Assembly: GCF_002086455.1 (NCBI RefSeq)
Contig: NZ_MVHC01000026.1
Coordinates: forward strand, 1 to 50,202
Reading direction: 5' to 3'
Length of the DNA: 50,202 bases
Source of the DNA: Mycolicibacter algericus DSM 45454
GTDB lineage: Bacteria > Actinomycetota > Actinomycetes > Mycobacteriales > Mycobacteriaceae
Below the pieces are notes generated by a model that was not told the origin of the DNA, did no database searches, and was given only the letters and a program-made list of their open reading frames with translations. This document shows positions 24,994-32,694 of this stretch, piece by piece. Numbering within the stretch: the stretch's first letter is position 1; the number at the start of each line of letters is the position of its first letter. The position numbers were made by a program, and so were the translations under genes.

Positions 24994-27177
24994 ATGAGCG
25001 GTCGCCGTACTGTCGAACAACGTCGTTCGTCGAGTCGGTACAGCAGGGTGCAGCATCGTGTCCTGGGAGCTGGAAGTGCGGCCAGCGCTTTCTTGGCTTT
25101 TGGGATGACGCCGCTGACCGCGCCCACCGCGCAGGCCGACGTTGGTGACGTGATCATCGATACGGTGGCCTCGCTGTTCGAGTCCTCGACCTGGTCAGAC
25201 CCCGACGCCCTCGGCGCGGCATGGGACACCCTGATCCTGCAGGACAATTGGGATGCCCTGCTTCTGAACTTGGACGACCCCGGCTTCGGAGCGGTCGTGT
25301 TCAACGAGTACTTCTACACCCCGCTGCATGACTCCATCGACACCTGGATCAACAGCTCTGACGGCCAAGTCTTCGCCAACTTCGTCAACTCCGCATCGGG
25401 GCAGTATCTGATCGGAGACGGCGCTCACGGAACCGCCGACAACCCCGATGGCGGGAACGCCGGGTTACTGTTCGGCGACGGCGGCAACGGATACGGCTAC
25501 AGCGGCAGCGGCGGCAACGCGGGGTGGCTCTTCGGCAACGGCGGACACGCCGGGTCGGCCGAAGCAGGCAGCATTCACACGTCGATCACTACCTTCGCGA
25601 CCGAAAATTCGGGTCCGATCAACGGAACCGCCGGTGTTGGTGGCAACGCCGCATTCCTGTTCGGCAACGGAGGCAACGGTACCGATGGCGGCGATGGACA
25701 GTTCGGGGGCAACGGTGGAGCTGGTGGCGCTGGTGGTAGCGGCGGCTACTTCTTCGGCAACGGTGGCAACGGCGGCAACGGCGGTAACGGCGGCGACGGC
25801 ATTCTTGGTGTTCACGCTGGTCTCGGCGGCGATGGCGGGACGGGTGGCGCTGGCGGTGCGGGCGGGCTGCTATTCGGTGCTGGCGGCCAGGGCGGCACGG
25901 GCGGAAGTGGTGGGGCCGGTGCCAGCGCCGCCGTGGTAGACGGTGCACTAAGTGGTGTTCATGGCGGCTCGGGCAGCGCTGGCGGAGACGGTGGTGCGGG
26001 CGGTGTCGGCGGTGCTGGCGGTCAACTCTTCGGTGCAGGTGGCCACGGCGGTGAGGGCGGAACGGGTGGTCGCGGCGGCGACGGAGCCGACGGCTCGGCC
26101 GGACTCTCTCAAACAGGTGCAGTCGCCGGAGACGGGACCAACGGAGGTAGCGGCGGCAACGGTGGCAATGGCGGTTTAGGCGGAGGCGGCGGGCGGGGTG
26201 GGCTGCTGGCCGATGACGGCCGGTCAGGCGATCAAGGAACGGGCGGAGTAGGCGGTAACGGAGGAAACGGAGGTGTCGGCGGTCAGGGCGCACACGGTGC
26301 CGACGGCTTCTCCTACGGAGGCGGCGCTGTCGTGATCGGCGCGCCTGAGCCGCACCCAGATGGCTACGCGGGTCAAGACGGCGGCAACGGAGGTAACGCC
26401 GGTGCAGGGGGCGCGGGCGGGAAGGGCCTCGGTGGTGTCCGCGCTGCTGATGGGATTAACGGGATCGCCGGTCGGGGCGGCAATGGCGGCGACGGCGGTA
26501 CGGGCGCGCACGGAGTCGACATTTTCACCCCGCCTGGTAACGGTGGCGCCGGGGGCAACGGCGGCCGAGGCGGGCTTGAAGTCGATGGCATCACTCGCGC
26601 CGTGGACGGCGACGGCGGTGATGGTGGCAGCGGTGGTGTCGGCCGGGCTGGTGGACCGGGTGCTGACGGAAGGCAAGGTGGTTGGTACCTCATGGGGACT
26701 TATATCCCCTATGACCCCAATGGTGGAAACGGAGGCGATGGCGGCCTCGGCGGCACGGGCGGCGATGGCGGAAACGGCTACGTGGCAGGGAACGGCGGCA
26801 CCGGTGGTCAAGGCGGAAGCGGTGGCTGGGGCGGTAACGGTGCCGATGAGAGCGACACCTACCCGACGGGCCCAGCGGGTACTGGAGGGCAGGCCGGTCA
26901 TGGCGGGACTGGCGGGCAGGGCGGTGCGCCAGGGCAGGGCCAGATAGCTGGCCACCATGGCGCAGCCGGTGACGGTGGAAGTGGCGGGCAGGGCGGCAAC
27001 GGCGGGCTCACCCCCGACAGTCAGCGTGCGGCAGGTGGCGACGGCGGCAATGGCGGTGCGGGCGGCGATGGTGTCGGCGACGGCCCTGGCGGCAGTGGCG
27101 GCAGCGGTGGCACTGGTGGCATGGGTACGCCAGCAGGCGTTGACGGTACAGACGGGCCAGACGGCGATGGCCGCTGA
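24994..27177 (+). CDS. PGRS-type glycine-rich exported protein without a PE domain
   Basis: 727 residues; AAGGAG sits 6 nt before the ATG. The N-terminus (RRTVEQRRSSSRYSRVQHRVLGAGSAASAFLAFGMTPL...AQADV) is a long basic signal peptide ending near AQA-D. Residues about 50-145 form a non-repetitive region (WDTLILQDNWDALLLNLDDPG). From about 150 to the end it is dense GGxGG / GGNGGxGG repeat with recurring LLFGxGGxGG and WLFGNGG units, identical in style to PE_PGRS tails. Such repeats fold as glycine-rich, calcium-binding-like sails on the cell surface. The PE domain is absent. It heads a four-gene same-strand block. A PGRS gene on a mobile island is uncommon. Confidence 0.85.
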   Translation: MSGRRTVEQRRSSSRYSRVQHRVLGAGSAASAFLAFGMTPLTAPTAQADVGDVIIDTVASLFESSTWSDPDALGAAWDTLILQDNWDALLLNLDDPGFGAVVFNEYFYTPLHDSIDTWINSSDGQVFANFVNSASGQYLIGDGAHGTADNPDGGNAGLLFGDGGNGYGYSGSGGNAGWLFGNGGHAGSAEAGSIHTSITTFATENSGPINGTAGVGGNAAFLFGNGGNGTDGGDGQFGGNGGAGGAGGSGGYFFGNGGNGGNGGNGGDGILGVHAGLGGDGGTGGAGGAGGLLFGAGGQGGTGGSGGAGASAAVVDGALSGVHGGSGSAGGDGGAGGVGGAGGQLFGAGGHGGEGGTGGRGGDGADGSAGLSQTGAVAGDGTNGGSGGNGGNGGLGGGGGRGGLLADDGRSGDQGTGGVGGNGGNGGVGGQGAHGADGFSYGGGAVVIGAPEPHPDGYAGQDGGNGGNAGAGGAGGKGLGGVRAADGINGIAGRGGNGGDGGTGAHGVDIFTPPGNGGAGGNGGRGGLEVDGITRAVDGDGGDGGSGGVGRAGGPGADGRQGGWYLMGTYIPYDPNGGNGGDGGLGGTGGDGGNGYVAGNGGTGGQGGSGGWGGNGADESDTYPTGPAGTGGQAGHGGTGGQGGAPGQGQIAGHHGAAGDGGSGGQGGNGGLTPDSQRAAGGDGGNGGAGGDGVGDGPGGSGGSGGTGGMGTPAGVDGTDGPDGDGR

Positions 27178-27230
27178 GTCCCGCGCGTCAACCACGGTCG
27201 TCGACCTGGTCCCCGAACGGAAGCTGGATT

Positions 27231-27890
27231 ATGAAACTGATCGAAAGGCTGTTCATCGGCACCGTGCTGGCTGCCGCAACGGCGGGTGCCGCACTAAGCC
27301 TTTCGTGCGCGACGTCGGTGGCGGGCCCCAACGACAAATATGTTCACCCGACAAAGCCGATCACCGACCCCATGGAGCAGATGGCATTCGTCTGCGCCAG
27401 CTTTGACTACTACGGGGTGCGGGACGACGTGTACGATGGCGTCCTTGAGGATCTGACCAGGTGGTCTAGGTACGCCACGCAGTTGAAGGGCCGCATGAAC
27501 GCTGCGATGGTGGACTGCCCCGAACACATTCCCGCTTTCACCGCCTTACTTAAGACGAAGAACCAATTACAGCAACGCGGGTCAGCTCCGACTAATACCG
27601 CGACGGGCGTACCGAACGTCAGGAGCGGAGCAGTCGCCCGAGCTGCATGCACGCCTCGTCGACACTTCCCATTCGGCTTCGATGTTGACGGCAATACCTA
27701 CATCTGTTTTGTGGTTTACCAAAAGCCATCGCAGGGGCATTGGGTAGCCGTACCACCGCTAATCGGGGTCCGAGACCCCGAAACGCAGTGCGGCACCAGC
27801 GGTGGCGTCGCGCAGTCCCCGGAAGGACTGCCACTGTTGTGTAACGACAGCGGCCGCTGGTACGAAAACACCGATGGCCTGCCCAACTGA
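27231..27890 (+). CDS. Secreted protein, unknown
   Basis: 219 residues, 53 bp after the PGRS gene. Signal peptide MKLIERLFIGTVLAAATAGAALSLSCATSVA with possible cleavage after SVA. The mature N-terminal half is helical (QMAFVCASFDYYGVRDDVYDGVLEDL); the C-terminal half is Cys-containing beta-type sequence (TPRRHFPFGFDVDGNTYICFVVYQ). Six or more Cys residues suggest disulfides outside the cell. I recognise no family. Probably cotranscribed with the PGRS and kinase genes. Confidence 0.7.
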   Translation: MKLIERLFIGTVLAAATAGAALSLSCATSVAGPNDKYVHPTKPITDPMEQMAFVCASFDYYGVRDDVYDGVLEDLTRWSRYATQLKGRMNAAMVDCPEHIPAFTALLKTKNQLQQRGSAPTNTATGVPNVRSGAVARAACTPRRHFPFGFDVDGNTYICFVVYQKPSQGHWVAVPPLIGVRDPETQCGTSGGVAQSPEGLPLLCNDSGRWYENTDGLPN

Positions 27891-27977
27891 CATGACACGA
27901 GCACAGTCACGGAATCACAGCCCCAACGACCTCACGGAACCGGCATCCCCACCGGTTCCAAAACACGACACATAGCG

Positions 27978-28631
27978 ATGACCAGAACCACTCGCCTTGG
28001 GCTCGCGATTTGCGCGGCCCTGACCTCAGGCCTGCTCGGAGCCGGAATCTGCTCAGCAGAACCGGGTCCCATGGATCCCGGCTACTGCGGTGCACGCCAA
28101 GATCCACTCGACTGCGTGCCCTATGACGGCCCGACCCCACCACCGCTGAGCAGAGGCGAGGCTACGTATCTGACCCTCGTCCGCCCCGGTTACTCCGCCG
28201 ACGACGCCACCCTGCTACGCATCGGACGCGGCACCTGCAACATGCTCCGAGGCGGGACGTCGTCCAACTATGTGGTCAAGGATATCGCCAGCCACTTACA
28301 GACCCCACAAGCGGACGCGGCTCACCTACTCAACGCCGCGAACGCTCAGATCTGCCCCGACCTCACCATCGGACCAGACGGAGTAGCCAGACGGTTCTCG
28401 GACCGCTCGGACTCCTACAACATCGGTTATCGCGAGGGAGTGGAGCCAAAGTTCTTGGAATATATCAACGAGTTCGGGGAAAGTCCCGAACATTTATGCA
28501 GGGAAATGTCGGATACCCGACGTGATGTCAAGCTCGGTGGCAATCCCAATATCGACCCGGCCGACTACGTGCGGGGCTGCCTTGCCGGTATCCGCGACGC
28601 GAGAAAGTCGACTGAACCACCCCACAGGTAG
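27978..28631 (+). CDS. Secreted DUF732 protein with C-terminal kinase-ectodomain module
   Basis: 217 residues with signal peptide TRLGLAICAALTSGLLGAGICSA. Residues about 60-130 form a DUF732 domain (GYSADDATLLRIGRGTCNML ... NAANAQICPDL). Residues about 142-210 form a second module: SDSYNIGYREG, SPEHLCREM, DVKLGG, DYVRGCLAGIRDAR. The same module occurs in the neighbouring kinase (SDSYKTGYHDG, SPEKICRDS, DVKLGG, DYMQGCLDGIRDAR). The domains are therefore shared but in the opposite order. The two proteins could interact or compete for one ligand. The tail is probably truncated by a frameshift (see next entry). Confidence 0.8.
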   Translation: MTRTTRLGLAICAALTSGLLGAGICSAEPGPMDPGYCGARQDPLDCVPYDGPTPPPLSRGEATYLTLVRPGYSADDATLLRIGRGTCNMLRGGTSSNYVVKDIASHLQTPQADAAHLLNAANAQICPDLTIGPDGVARRFSDRSDSYNIGYREGVEPKFLEYINEFGESPEHLCREMSDTRRDVKLGGNPNIDPADYVRGCLAGIRDARKSTEPPHR

Positions 28632-28662
28632 GCCTCGGGGTCAACTAGCGCGGAGGCCCCCA

Positions 28663-28704
28663 TCTGAGGCCGATCGGCGGCCCGCACCGGCCCAACAGGC
28701 ACCG
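28663..28704 (+). pseudogene. Out-of-frame remnant of the kinase linker
   Basis: In another frame, just downstream of the 217-aa gene, 14 codons read SEADRRPAPAQQAP, closely matching NEADRRPVPAQPAP in the kinase linker after its shared module. This shows that the duplication once extended past the present stop and was later broken by an indel. The remaining spacer up to 28778 holds only the kinase ribosome-binding site AAAGGAA. Confidence 0.6.
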
Positions 28705-28778
28705 CTACCAACGGTAGCGCGGCAACCAATCGTCGGCAGACCCTACTGATGAGCCACACCACCTAGAAAGGAAACCGC

Positions 28779-30581
28779 ATGGAGGGCACGCCATTCGGGC
28801 GATATCGATTGGTCGAGGTGCTGGGCCGTGGCGGCATGGGAGAGGTCTGGCGGGGCTTCGACACCGTCACCGAGCGGACCGTGGCGGTCAAAGTGTTGCC
28901 CGCCCATCTGGCTGGTGACGAGGGGTTCCAGCAGCGCTTCCTGCGAGAAGCCAAGGCGGCGGCCAGCCTCAACGAACCGCACGTCGTGCCGATCTACGAC
29001 TTCGGCGAAATCAACGACCGTCTGTTCGTAGCCATGCGCCTCGTCGACGGCCACGACCTCCAAACCCTGCTCGCCGACGGTCCGTTAGCACCCGATCGGG
29101 CCGTGGCCATCATCGAGCAGGTCGCATCAGCGTTGCAGGCCGCCCATGGCATTGGCCTTGTCCACCGTGACGTCAAACCCTCCAACGTCCTTGTCGGCGA
29201 AGACGACTTCGCCTACCTGATCGACTTCGGGATCGCCCGCCTTGCCGGGGAGACCGGATTGACCAGCACCGGCATGACACTGGGTACATGGCCGTACATG
29301 GCCCCAGAACGGTTTCGGACCGGCACAGCCGACGCCCGCTCCGATGTCTACGCGCTGACCTGCGTACTGCACCAAGCGCTGACCGGACAACAGCCGTTTC
29401 CAGGGGAGAGCCTGGAGCAGATCGCAACGGGCCACATGTTCGACCCACCTCCCCGACCTTCGGCTATCCGGGGCAGCGTTCCCGCAGCACTGGACGACGT
29501 CATCGCCACCGGCATGGCCAAGGACCCCGACGAGCGCTACGCCACCGCCAGGGAACTTGCCCAGGCAGCTCGGCGAGCGGCATTGCCAGCGACGGTCAGC
29601 CACGCAACAATCGCCGCCGCCGGGGCAGCGACGCTCGCGGCTCCCGCACCCGAACTCAACTACGTCCCGACCCAGGTGGCCCCGGCCTCGGCCGTGCTTG
29701 ATGGTGCGCCGTCGGAACGGCCCGATCAGGTGCAGGAACTAGATGAACAACGTGCCGAGACGCGCCGAAGCCGTTGGGCGATCTCGTCTTTCATCCTAGG
29801 ATTGATCGGGGGGATTGGAGTCGGGTTCGGACCACCGGGCTGGGTCTTCTATGCCTTCACAGCTGTTGCACTAGCAGGGGTGGCGTTTGGAGTCGTCGCG
29901 CTGGCGAATATTCGCCAGACGCATCAGCGTGGCCGTTGGTTAGCGGTCTCAGGGGCAGCGTTCGGGGCAATATGGCTGTTGTTTGCCGTCTTCGTTGGTC
30001 TGACTGTCTCGCCCGGTCTGCCCTCGGGCCACTCGGACTCTTACAAGACCGGATATCACGACGGGTCGGACCCGACGTTCTTGGACGAATTGATCAATGA
30101 GGGCGGCATGAGCCCCGAAAAGATATGCCGAGACAGCCTGGATGCCCGACAGGATGTGAAACTTGGCGGCGATCCCAAGATCGACTCAGGCGACTACATG
30201 CAGGGCTGCCTCGACGGCATCCGAGACGCGAGAAGGCCAGCTGCCGGGCACAGCACGTCGGCCGCCCCATCGACACACACATCACACCCTGCAAACGAAG
30301 CGGATCGGCGTCCCGTCCCCGCCCAGCCAGCGCCGCCCGACCCCGATGTGGTCTTCGTGCAGCGATTAATAGACGCCGGGCTCACGATCAAAGACCGCGC
30401 CGGGGTGATCCAGATGGGGCACAACGTCTGCGACTATCTGGGCGATCACTCGAAGCAGCAGACCATCGACGACATGTACCGGGACCAGGAGGAACGCTGG
30501 GACAAGCCCAGCAAGGAGAAGGTGGCCGCCATGGTCGAAAGCTCGATCGCCGTCTACTGCCCGCAATACAGTGGACGGTAG
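28779..30581 (+). CDS. Transmembrane Ser/Thr protein kinase (Pkn type) with novel ectodomain
   Basis: 600 residues. The kinase domain (about 8-275) is complete: GRGGMGEV loop, Lys38, Glu57 in helix C, HRDVKPSN with Asp131, DFG with Asp149, and an activation loop with Thr162, Ser163, Thr164, Thr167, Thr170 before APE. A juxtamembrane linker follows, then three hydrophobic segments (about 332-412, DUF4190-like) in place of the usual single helix. After them come the SDSY...GIRDAR module (about 418-485), a Pro-rich linker, and a DUF732-like domain ending AVYCPQY. Known mycobacterial Pkn receptors use PASTA, NHL or PknH sensor domains; I do not recognise this combination. A three-helix count would put the C-terminus outside the cell. 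Confidence 0.93.
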   Translation: MEGTPFGRYRLVEVLGRGGMGEVWRGFDTVTERTVAVKVLPAHLAGDEGFQQRFLREAKAAASLNEPHVVPIYDFGEINDRLFVAMRLVDGHDLQTLLADGPLAPDRAVAIIEQVASALQAAHGIGLVHRDVKPSNVLVGEDDFAYLIDFGIARLAGETGLTSTGMTLGTWPYMAPERFRTGTADARSDVYALTCVLHQALTGQQPFPGESLEQIATGHMFDPPPRPSAIRGSVPAALDDVIATGMAKDPDERYATARELAQAARRAALPATVSHATIAAAGAATLAAPAPELNYVPTQVAPASAVLDGAPSERPDQVQELDEQRAETRRSRWAISSFILGLIGGIGVGFGPPGWVFYAFTAVALAGVAFGVVALANIRQTHQRGRWLAVSGAAFGAIWLLFAVFVGLTVSPGLPSGHSDSYKTGYHDGSDPTFLDELINEGGMSPEKICRDSLDARQDVKLGGDPKIDSGDYMQGCLDGIRDARRPAAGHSTSAAPSTHTSHPANEADRRPVPAQPAPPDPDVVFVQRLIDAGLTIKDRAGVIQMGHNVCDYLGDHSKQQTIDDMYRDQEERWDKPSKEKVAAMVESSIAVYCPQYSGR

Positions 30582-30797
30582 TGAACCCGGATGGGCCACT
30601 TCCCCGTCTAGGCGATGAATAACGTCGGTACCACCGGGGGGTGCCAGGCCGCGAGCATCGCTGCAGGCTGCGCGTCAGTGACGAGCGTGCCAACTGCCAT
30701 GCTCCCGATCGGTGTCTCGATTCTTTAGTTCCGAGACGCCTTCGCCACCCGGTCCTGCTCGCGCTGTATCCGCAGGTGGCCGTTCTTGAAAGTTGTC

Positions 30798-30836
30798 TCG
30801 TATCAGAAGGGTGATTGTCCGACTTTCGAGATACGA
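30798..30836. promoter_or_regulatory. Inverted repeat TCGTATC/GATACGA before the recombinase
   Basis: Exact 7-bp half-sites with 25 bp between them lie immediately upstream of the recombinase start. Serine resolvases act at such paired half-sites next to their own gene, and the right half overlaps TACGAT, a possible -10. It may be the res site, operator, or both. Confidence 0.4.
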
Positions 30837-30844
30837 TAATGGGC

Positions 30845-31447
30845 ATGACCATCACCGCCTCCCCAGTCACCGGCCAGCTCCTGGGATACGCCCGGGTGTC
30901 CACCGGACACCAGTCCCTGGACGCACAGGCTGATGCGCTCACCGCCGCCGGAGTCGACGGAGACCGGATCTACACCGACAAGCTGACCGGCACGTCGACC
31001 AAGGAGCAGCGCCCTGGTCTGGCCGGACTGCTGGACTACGCCCGGCCCGGGGACGCCATCGTGGTCGTCGGGATCGACCGGCTGGGTCGCAGCGCCGCCG
31101 AGGTCATGCTGACCATCAAGGAGCTCCTCGACCGCGAGGTCGTCATCAGGTCGCTGCGCGAGGGGGTCGACAGCTCCACCCCCACCGGCAGGGCCGTCCT
31201 GGGCATCATGGCCAGTCTGGCCGAGCTGGAGCTGGAGCTGGGCCGCGAACGTCGAGACGCGGCCAAGGCGGCCCGCAAGGCCCGCAACCTGCCGATCGGG
31301 CGGCCCCGGGCGCTGTCCCCCGACCAGATCGCGCTGGCCGAGCGGATGCGGGCCGCAGGTGAGCCGGTACCGGAGATCGCCAAGACTCTCGGGGTGAGCC
31401 GCCCGACGATGTACCGGCTGCTGGCGTCAGGGGGACCGTCGGCATGA
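30845..31447 (+). CDS. Serine recombinase (resolvase/invertase family)
   Basis: About 200 residues from the ATG at 30845; an ATG at 30839 is equally possible. The catalytic Ser lies in LLGYARVSTGHQ, and GIDRLGRSAAEVM and ELELGRERRDAAKAARKARNL match the resolvase core and helix E. The C-terminal HTH reads SPDQIALAERMRAAGEPVPEIAKTLGVSRPTMYRLL. It is a small Tn3/Hin-like enzyme, not a large integrase. It overlaps the next gene by ATGA, so both are probably translated together. No transposase partner is present. Confidence 0.92.
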   Translation: MTITASPVTGQLLGYARVSTGHQSLDAQADALTAAGVDGDRIYTDKLTGTSTKEQRPGLAGLLDYARPGDAIVVVGIDRLGRSAAEVMLTIKELLDREVVIRSLREGVDSSTPTGRAVLGIMASLAELELELGRERRDAAKAARKARNLPIGRPRALSPDQIALAERMRAAGEPVPEIAKTLGVSRPTMYRLLASGGPSA

Positions 31448-32079
31448 ACAGGCTCGACCCCGCGCTTCAGCACGCCAGGCGGATTAAGAAGCAACTCGAC
31501 GCGGAGATCAAGGCATGTGACTTGTGCCCCGGGCTGAACATCACCGGCGTTACCGAGTCCGCGCCGGGCTACGGCAGCCTGACCTCCCCGGTGGCGCTGG
31601 TCGGTCAAAGCCTCTGCGAGCAGTGCATGGCCGTCCAAGAACCATTCTTCGAGAAGTCCGGGAACGTGCTGCAAGCCGCCATAGACCGGGCCCAGGTCGA
31701 CAAATCCGATCTGTTCATCACCAATGCCGTGCACTGTCATCCACCCAAGAACCGTCCTTCGCGGTCCTATGAGATCGAAAATTGCCGCCCTTTTCTGCGC
31801 CGCGAGTTGGAGCTGGTGCAGCCCCGACTGGTAGCCGCGCTGGGCAACGACGCACGCGATTCGGCGGTGGCCATCTACCCAAAAGCCCGGATTGTGTGGT
31901 GGGAGGATGACGGCTTGCCCACCCGCAGGCCACGCCGAGGGTCGCCGATCGTGTGGTGCACACACCACCCGGGTTCGTTGTGGCGCAACCGCACTGCTTA
32001 CCAGCGGCGGGAAGTCACCGAGGCGTGGACGGAGGCGCTGGCGCAGGCGATTGCGTGGGGGTTCGGCGCTCGACGTTAG
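31444..32079 (+). CDS. Family 4-like uracil-DNA glycosylase superfamily protein
   Basis: 211 residues. The Fe-S cysteines fit the family 4 pattern: Cys25 and Cys28 in CDLCPG, Cys98 in ITNAVHCHPPKNR, and Cys114 in EIENCRPFL. LVQPRLVAALGNDA and a C-terminal CTHHPGSLWRN (active-site His motif) are also typical. The first catalytic motif differs from the classical GEAPG: it reads VALVGQSLCEQCMAVQEPFFEKSGNVL, with an extra CxxC (Cys58, Cys61). The substrate may therefore not be plain uracil. It is coupled to the recombinase by a 4-bp overlap, an uncommon partnership. Confidence 0.8.
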   Translation: MNRLDPALQHARRIKKQLDAEIKACDLCPGLNITGVTESAPGYGSLTSPVALVGQSLCEQCMAVQEPFFEKSGNVLQAAIDRAQVDKSDLFITNAVHCHPPKNRPSRSYEIENCRPFLRRELELVQPRLVAALGNDARDSAVAIYPKARIVWWEDDGLPTRRPRRGSPIVWCTHHPGSLWRNRTAYQRREVTEAWTEALAQAIAWGFGARR

Positions 32080-32081
32080 TC

Positions 32082-32525
32082 CTAGCCGCTGAGCAGATGG
32101 CCGCCAGCAGAACCCAGCGCACCGATCGCCACCTTGGAAGCGAACGACCTAAGGTTGCCCGCGAGCTGCTTGAACTTGCCCCGCTCTTCGACACCACGGT
32201 CATCGTCGTCACCAGCCGTGTCCAGGGCGGTGATGAGCCGTTCGAGGAGTTGTTCCGGTGATGGCCAGGCACCGGCGACTTGAAGCGCATGCCTGGTCGG
32301 CGGCCCAACCATAATGATCATGCCGCCGAACGCCGCCGTCACCTTCTCGAAAAACGACGGCTCGGTGTTGAGTCGTCGCAGTGCACGTTGGACGGCACCG
32401 GCATCCAGGCCGGTCGCTGCCTCGATCGCAGACACCTTCGTGAGGTAGGTGCCCGTCTCTTCGTAGATGTCGACGACAGCCTGCAGCACCGGCAGGTCGC
32501 GGTCGATCCAGGTGTCCTGGGTCAT
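32082..32525 (-). CDS. Winged-helix-like small protein, candidate RM-locus regulator
   Basis: 147 residues from the ATG at 32525; upstream codons in the frame are not protein-like. The N-terminal half (RDLPVLQAVVDIYEETG, then VSAIEAATGLDAGAVQRALRRL) reads as a winged helix-turn-helix. The C-terminal half is helical and acidic (DDDDRGVEERGKFKQL) and ends in a Gly/Ala-rich hydrophobic stretch (ASKVAIGALGSAGGHLL). I recognise no named family. It is divergent from hsdM, and a perfect palindrome lies 6 bp before its start. An autoregulatory or RM-timing role is inferred; a membrane-active effector tail is an alternative. Confidence 0.65.
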   Translation of the reverse strand: MTQDTWIDRDLPVLQAVVDIYEETGTYLTKVSAIEAATGLDAGAVQRALRRLNTEPSFFEKVTAAFGGMIIMVGPPTRHALQVAGAWPSPEQLLERLITALDTAGDDDDRGVEERGKFKQLAGNLRSFASKVAIGALGSAGGHLLSG

Positions 32526-32531
32526 GGCGAT

Positions 32532-32559
32532 CAGTATGTCCGAGCAGGCCGACATACTG
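32532..32559. promoter_or_regulatory. Perfect 9-bp inverted repeat (CAGTATGTC / GACATACTG)
   Basis: The half-sites are exact with a 10-bp spacer, so their centres are 19 bp apart, close to two helical turns. It lies in the divergent region between the 147-aa gene and hsdM, immediately upstream of the former. The geometry fits a dimeric HTH repressor site. Confidence 0.7.
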
Positions 32560-32694
32560 CGGCCACCGCAGCCCGGTGCAGCGGGAAGCGGGGACGCCAC
32601 GGCAGGGCGCTGGCTAGAACATGCGACCTCGTCCCGGACGTTCGGGGTAGCTTCGCTCTGACTGGAACTCGACTGTAGGGAGCGGATCAAGGAC

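Noticed and set aside
25448..27195. Open frames on both strands across the PGRS gene, and repeat spacing resembling a CRISPR array
   Set aside because: The periodicity comes from GGxGG codons; there are no constant repeats with unique spacers, and the other frames have Ala/Thr- or Arg-rich shadow composition.
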